The position numbers and the translations under genes were made by a program. This document shows positions 7,171 to 9,483 of a DNA stretch of 9,483 bases, in pieces (within the stretch, counting starts at the first letter, position 1; each line of letters starts with the position of its first letter). Origin of the DNA: an uncultured Pirellula sp. (GTDB lineage Bacteria; Planctomycetota; Planctomycetia; Pirellulales; Pirellulaceae); contig CAILTZ010000239.1 in NCBI GenBank assembly GCA_903837255.1, positions 1-9,483 on the forward strand, in the 5' to 3' direction. The notes under the pieces are model-generated. The model saw only the letters and a list, made by a program, of their open reading frames with translations, was not told where the DNA came from and did not search any database.

Positions 7171-7925
7171 TGAGCATTCCGTATTATCAGATCGATACCT
7201 TTACCAACCGGCTCTTTGCGGGGAATCCGGCGGGGGTGTGCCTGCTTGCACAGTGGTTGCCGGACCGAGTCCTCCAGTCGATTGCGGCCGAGAACAATCT
7301 GGCCGAGACAGCCTTTGTCGTCCAGCGCGAGACGAGCTTTGATCTGCGCTGGTTCACTCCGAGCTTGGAGATGGATTTGTGTGGGCATGCGACGCTGGCC
7401 CCTGCGCACGTGATCTTCCGACACTTGGGATACCAAAATCCGGTAGTGCGGTTTCAAACGCTCTCGGGCGAACTGACCGTCACTCGGCATGAGGATCTGC
7501 TTACGCTCGATTTTCCGGCCCGGCCGGCCCTGGAGTGCCCGACCCCGGTGCAGCTTGAGCAGGGGCTTGGGATTGCCCCGAGTTACACGGCCAAATCCAG
7601 GGATTACTTGGCTGTCTTTGATAGCGAGAGGATTGTCCGAGAGCTGCGTCCCGACATGATGGCATTGATGCAATTGGATTCGTTGGGGGTGATCGTCACG
7701 GCGCCTGGGAGCGACTGTGATTTTGTTTCGCGATTTTTCGCACCTAGGGCAGGCGTTCCCGAAGACCCGGTGACCGGCTCGGCCCATTGCACGCTGATCC
7801 CTTATTGGGCGCAGCGGCTAGGGCGCACAAGCTTGCGGGCTTTGCAGATTTCAGAGCGAGGTGGAGAGTTGTTTTGTGAACATCGCAACGATCGAGTTGG
7901 CATCGCGGGCCGCGCGGTGACTTAG
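7170..7925 (+). CDS. PhzF-family isomerase/epimerase-like protein, C-terminus cut by an amber stop
   Basis: Family PF02567: PhzF isomerises trans-2,3-dihydro-3-hydroxyanthranilate in phenazine synthesis, while most relatives (YddE, PBLD) have unknown substrates and a diaminopimelate-epimerase-like fold. The chosen start lies in the TAATG overlap with the triple-YbjQ stop and has AGGA 5 nt upstream. It gives MSIPYYQIDTFTN and 251 residues. A start at 7131 would add 13 residues that only overlap the previous gene. Motifs are AGNPAGV (17-23), ENNLAETAF (41-49) with catalytic Glu46, LCGHAT (70-75) and EDPVTGSAHC (198-207). The protein stops at GIAGRAVT. The family usually continues with a few residues, a Gly and a last strand. 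In the same frame after the TAG come SSGYLHVV and a second TAG (7950-7952), which supply just that. So it is slightly truncated, or carries a sequencing error. No phenazine genes are nearby, so a phenazine role is unlikely. Confidence 0.85.
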   Translation: MSIPYYQIDTFTNRLFAGNPAGVCLLAQWLPDRVLQSIAAENNLAETAFVVQRETSFDLRWFTPSLEMDLCGHATLAPAHVIFRHLGYQNPVVRFQTLSGELTVTRHEDLLTLDFPARPALECPTPVQLEQGLGIAPSYTAKSRDYLAVFDSERIVRELRPDMMALMQLDSLGVIVTAPGSDCDFVSRFFAPRAGVPEDPVTGSAHCTLIPYWAQRLGRTSLRALQISERGGELFCEHRNDRVGIAGRAVT

Positions 7926-7952
7926 TCCTCGGGCTATCTGCATGTGGTTTAG
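7926..7952 (+). other. In-frame 3' remnant of the PhzF-family gene beyond the amber stop
   Basis: The eight codons after the TAG at 7923 read SSGYLHVV and then TAG. With a Tyr or similar at the stop position the tail would be AVT-Y-SSGYLHV, close to the family's usual AVT-xxx-G-x-L ending. One base change (TAT or TAC to TAG) explains it. This is inferred from remembered family endings, not from an alignment. Confidence 0.45.
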
Positions 7953-8086
7953 TTGACCCATCAGAGTAATCCCAATGAGGCATATACGCATCCTTGCAAT
8001 GGATGTAAACTCTCGGGCAGGTGTCCAAGGTATTTATCGTCTGGTTATTGATCGTGTAGCGCGAAGAGGGGGAAGAGGGCGAGTCG

Positions 8087-8734
8087 ATGGCCCGCATTTG
8101 GACAGAAGACAATGCGACGTTGGAAACGGTCAATGCATGGCTCCATGGAATCGGATTTGCCTTGAGTATTCCCGCTGGGTTCGTCTTGGTCTGGCTCGCT
8201 CTGCATCACCATCCATCGATGGTTGTGTCTTGCGTTGTGTATGGACTTTCTCTCTCCGCCATGTATTTGTTCTCTACCCTTTCCCATGCGGTTAGGGACC
8301 CTGGGATTCGGCATCGAATGCGCACGCTCGATCAAGGGGTCATCTATACGCTGATCGCCGGCACCGTCACTCCGTTCATTTGGGGAGGCATGCAGGGATG
8401 GGCGAGGATCGCGATGATGGCATTGGTCTGGGTAGCGGCCGCCGCTGGCTTTTACTCCAAAGTTCTCGCCAAGCATCGGGTCGATAACATGACTGCCGTA
8501 TCGTACATCATCATGGGCTGGGCACCTGCTGCGGCGCTATTTTGGTCGACCAGCACGATCTGCTTTCTTGTCATGCTGCTGGGTGGATTGATCTACACGC
8601 TGGGTGTCTTTTTCCTTCAAAATGATCATCGCGCTTGGTACTTTCATCCGCTGTGGCATGTCATGGTGATTTTGGCTAGCGCCAGTCACTACCTTGGCAT
8701 AGTGCTTTTCGCCATTCTGCGTCTGGATCGATAG
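8087..8734 (+). CDS. Hemolysin III / PAQR-family seven-helix membrane protein
   Basis: The 215 residues are normal for the bacterial HlyIII (YqfA/PAQR) family, which are membrane proteins with an intramembrane metal site and a proposed hydrolase-like (ceramidase-type) fold. Despite the name, haemolytic activity is shown for few members. Seven hydrophobic segments lie at about 22-41, 44-66, 84-102, 106-122, 134-153, 155-176 and 188-211. Family motifs are TVNAWLHGIG (14-23), SAMYLFSTLSHA (57-68) with Ser63 and His67, LDQGVIYTLIAGTVTPF (81-97) with Asp82, and WYFHPLWHVMVILASASHY (184-202) with His187 and His191. His67, His187 and His191 are the likely metal ligands. The start at 8087 is preceded by a purine-rich GAAGAGGGCGAG stretch. 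It stands alone, 161 bp after the PhzF stop and 140 bp before the BON gene. The family call is strong and the cellular role is unknown. Confidence 0.92.
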   Translation: MARIWTEDNATLETVNAWLHGIGFALSIPAGFVLVWLALHHHPSMVVSCVVYGLSLSAMYLFSTLSHAVRDPGIRHRMRTLDQGVIYTLIAGTVTPFIWGGMQGWARIAMMALVWVAAAAGFYSKVLAKHRVDNMTAVSYIIMGWAPAAALFWSTSTICFLVMLLGGLIYTLGVFFLQNDHRAWYFHPLWHVMVILASASHYLGIVLFAILRLDR

Positions 8735-8777
8735 AAATTGCTCCCCGATCGTTTCATGGCAGAGCGATCACACCCTT

Positions 8778-8799
8778 ATTCCGCCTAATTAGGTGGAAT
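8778..8799. promoter_or_regulatory. 22-bp near-perfect palindrome upstream of the BON gene
   Basis: The left arm ATTCCGCCTAA meets the right arm TTAGGTGGAAT with no spacer. Only one symmetric position fails strict complementarity, as a G-T. The centre is between 8788 and 8789, about 87 bp before the BON-domain start and 44 bp after the HlyIII stop. The lack of a loop fits a dimeric repressor operator better than an RNA hairpin, though CCACCTAATTAGG-type cores are also AT-centred like many HTH sites. No regulator is known. Confidence 0.45.
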
Positions 8800-8810
8800 T
8801 ATCCGCTTGG

Positions 8811-8822
8811 GATTCTTGAATC
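8811..8822. repeat. Small inverted repeat GATTC-TT-GAATC
   Basis: A perfect 5-bp inverted repeat with a 2-nt spacer, 12 bp downstream of the 22-bp palindrome and in the same leader. It could be a second half of a control region, but this size also arises by chance. Confidence 0.25.
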
Positions 8823-8874
8823 GGATAGGGTGAACGCATGCCTTTCGAATCCTCTATCTGATTGAGTACACACG

Positions 8875-9114
8875 ATGTCCATGAATAACAATGTTGATTC
8901 GAAGTTAGTTCAGCAAGTCAACACCAAGCTTGCGATGCGTGGCATCCGATCGCCATGCAGCGTTTCGGTGGCATGCCGCGGCGGCGAAGTGACGTTGACT
9001 GGTACAGTGACACAAGCCCACCAAAAAATGTCCGCTGCAAATATCACACAAGGCGTCAACGGAGTCAAACGGGTCATCAACCAACTGACCGTGAAAGCTC
9101 AGGCGCGAAGCTAA
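8875..9114 (+). CDS. Small single-BON-domain protein
   Basis: The 79 residues are almost wholly one BON domain (about 8-74), a fold linked with phospholipid or membrane association and stress in OsmY-like proteins. The signature pieces are LVQQVNTKLAMRGI (11-24), GEVTLTGTVTQAHQK (37-51) and VNGVKRVINQLTV (61-73), in the usual helix-strand-helix-strand order. OsmY-type proteins have a signal peptide and usually two domains. This one has neither, so it should be cytosolic. The start could also be the ATG at 8881, two codons on. No clear ribosome binding site precedes either. Two palindromes in the 140-bp leader suggest individual control. Confidence 0.83.
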   Translation: MSMNNNVDSKLVQQVNTKLAMRGIRSPCSVSVACRGGEVTLTGTVTQAHQKMSAANITQGVNGVKRVINQLTVKAQARS

Positions 9115-9118
9115 CGTC

Positions 9119-9133
9119 GTTCTTGTCAAGAAC
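9119..9133. repeat. 15-bp perfect palindrome just after the BON stop
   Basis: GTTCTTGTCAAGAAC is perfectly symmetric about its central T and begins 5 bp after the BON stop codon. As RNA it could fold as a 6-bp stem with a GTC loop. Six T occur at 9151-9156, 17 nt downstream, too far for a standard terminator. Confidence 0.4.
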
Positions 9134-9198
9134 CAGCAGATTCCAAGACGTTTTTTCCACGGCATGAGCATCAAACCGCGACGCGGAAAGAGACATCA

Positions 9199-9228
9199 CG
9201 TAGCTGAAGTCTTGCGACTCCAGTTACG
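9199..9228 (+). repeat. Strong hairpin, possible dispersed palindromic (REP-like) element
   Basis: The arms CGTAGCTGAAGTC and GACTCCAGTTACG pair over 13 bp with one G-T and one A-C mismatch around a TTGC loop. It lies 84 bp after the BON stop and 5 bp before the weak terminator. I have an unsure memory of similar 'GTAGCTGAAGTC...' palindromes spread through planctomycete genomes, so REP-like status is a suspicion only. It could instead be part of the BON gene's 3' end or of a small RNA. Confidence 0.45.
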
Positions 9229-9233
9229 ATTAT

Positions 9234-9251
9234 GCCCTTAAGGCTTTTTTT
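9234..9251 (+). terminator. Weak intrinsic terminator after the BON gene
   Basis: GCC-CTTAA-GGC is followed at once by seven T (9245-9251). The stem is short, but the T tract is the best on the + strand in the window, and the strong hairpin lies just upstream. It is the most likely end of the BON transcript. Confidence 0.5.
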
Positions 9252-9393
9252 CGATCGGCGTTTGCTCCTTCGTTTTGAGCCCGTCGAGCAGGCTTGCGGC
9301 GTGAGGGTAACAGCCAAGCGATCATGAGTAGTTCTTTTTCAGCGAATATTCGTGTGTATCAGCGGTTGGCAGGAGCAGGCTTGAGGGAACAGA

Positions 9394-9407
9394 GAGTGGC
9401 GAGTGGC
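9394..9407 (+). repeat. Two GAGTGGC heptamers in phase with the TGATTGA array
   Basis: GAGTGGC occurs twice in tandem and passes without a break into the GATTGAT-phase units. It has the same 7-bp length and shares GA at positions 1-2 and T-G at 4-5. The arrangement suggests one heptamer tract with two sequence variants. Confidence 0.6.
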
Positions 9408-9483
9408 GATTGATGATTGATGATTGATGATTGATGATTGATGATTGATGATTGATGATTGATGATTGATGATTGATGATTGA
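9408..9483 (+). repeat. Heptanucleotide tandem array (TGATTGA), cut by window edge
   Basis: Ten perfect TGATTGA units (9414-9483) are preceded by six matching bases (9408-9413), with no interruption to the last base of the window, so the array probably continues. All three + strand frames are closed by TGA. On the - strand (TCAATCA) every frame is open and would give the same cyclic heptapeptide S-I-I-N-H-Q-S, because 7 is not a multiple of 3. Such arrays are prone to slippage and usually vary between strains. Confidence 0.95.

Larger units (their letters stand above)
9115..9407. other. Non-coding stretch after the BON gene
   Basis: No credible gene is seen on either strand in this gap, which with the array that follows fills the last 369 bp. 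It holds a 15-bp palindrome, an 11-bp CCGCG-A-CGCGG palindrome (9176-9186), a long hairpin, a weak intrinsic terminator, an 11-bp direct repeat GAGCAGGCTTG (9286-9296 and 9373-9383) and two GAGTGGC heptamers that lead into the TGATTGA array. Confidence 0.6.

Noticed and set aside
7170..7925. Phenazine biosynthesis cluster
   Set aside because: PhzF homologues are widespread outside phenazine producers, and no other phz gene is present.
7975..8295. 106-codon + strand open frame between PhzF and HlyIII
   Set aside because: Most of it overlaps HlyIII in another frame, it has no motif, and it is Arg-rich as expected for an out-of-frame reading.
9324..9413. 29-residue ORF starting ATGAGTAGT and ending in the first heptamer unit
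   Set aside because: It has no ribosome binding site and no motif, and its stop is supplied by the tandem array; chance is sufficient.
9408..9483. Reading the terminal array as a CRISPR
   Set aside because: The units are 7 bp with no spacers, so this is a simple tandem repeat.

Overview
The window holds nine protein-coding genes, all on the + strand, with no rRNA, tRNA, CRISPR array, insertion sequence or phage gene that I can recognise. The style points to a planctomycete, most likely of the Pirellulales: a GC-rich genome, few Shine-Dalgarno sites, exported hydrolases, several small families common in that phylum, and an EF-G of the divergent 'GTT-TD-DPEEQQRGITI' type. This is recognition from memory, so the phylum is a moderate-confidence inference.

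Positions 1-3413 carry two highly conserved genes: the 3' six-sevenths of 6-phosphogluconate dehydrogenase (gnd; its N-terminal Rossmann motif lies before the window) and a complete elongation factor G. A short terminator-like hairpin sits between them, directly in front of the EF-G start. Positions 3458-5801 form a tight three-gene unit: thymidylate kinase (tmk), 5 bp later an exported cyanophycinase-like S51 serine peptidase with a twin-arginine-type leader, then an exported alpha/beta hydrolase that starts in an ATGA overlap. The 250-bp gap at 5802-6051 has no gene. It holds a 9-bp tandem triplet, three TAGCG motifs at exact 10-bp spacing, and a hairpin that reads as an intrinsic terminator only on the - strand.

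Positions 6052-7925 are a second coupled pair. The first protein is built of three tandem YbjQ/UPF0145-like domains. The second is a PhzF-family protein that starts in a TAATG overlap and appears to have lost its last strand to an amber stop. A hemolysin III/PAQR-type seven-helix membrane protein (8087-8734) and a 79-residue single-BON-domain protein (8875-9114) follow as separate units. The last 369 bp are non-coding. They contain a 15-bp palindrome, a strong 13-bp-stem hairpin, a weak intrinsic terminator, and a heptanucleotide tandem array (TGATTGA) that runs off the end of the window.

Most of the window is housekeeping or common accessory content, and I see no convincing new multi-gene system. 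The points most worth a second look are the triple-YbjQ protein coupled to PhzF, the PhzF amber stop, the heptamer array with its dispersed-looking hairpin, and the strong over-representation of CGATCG.
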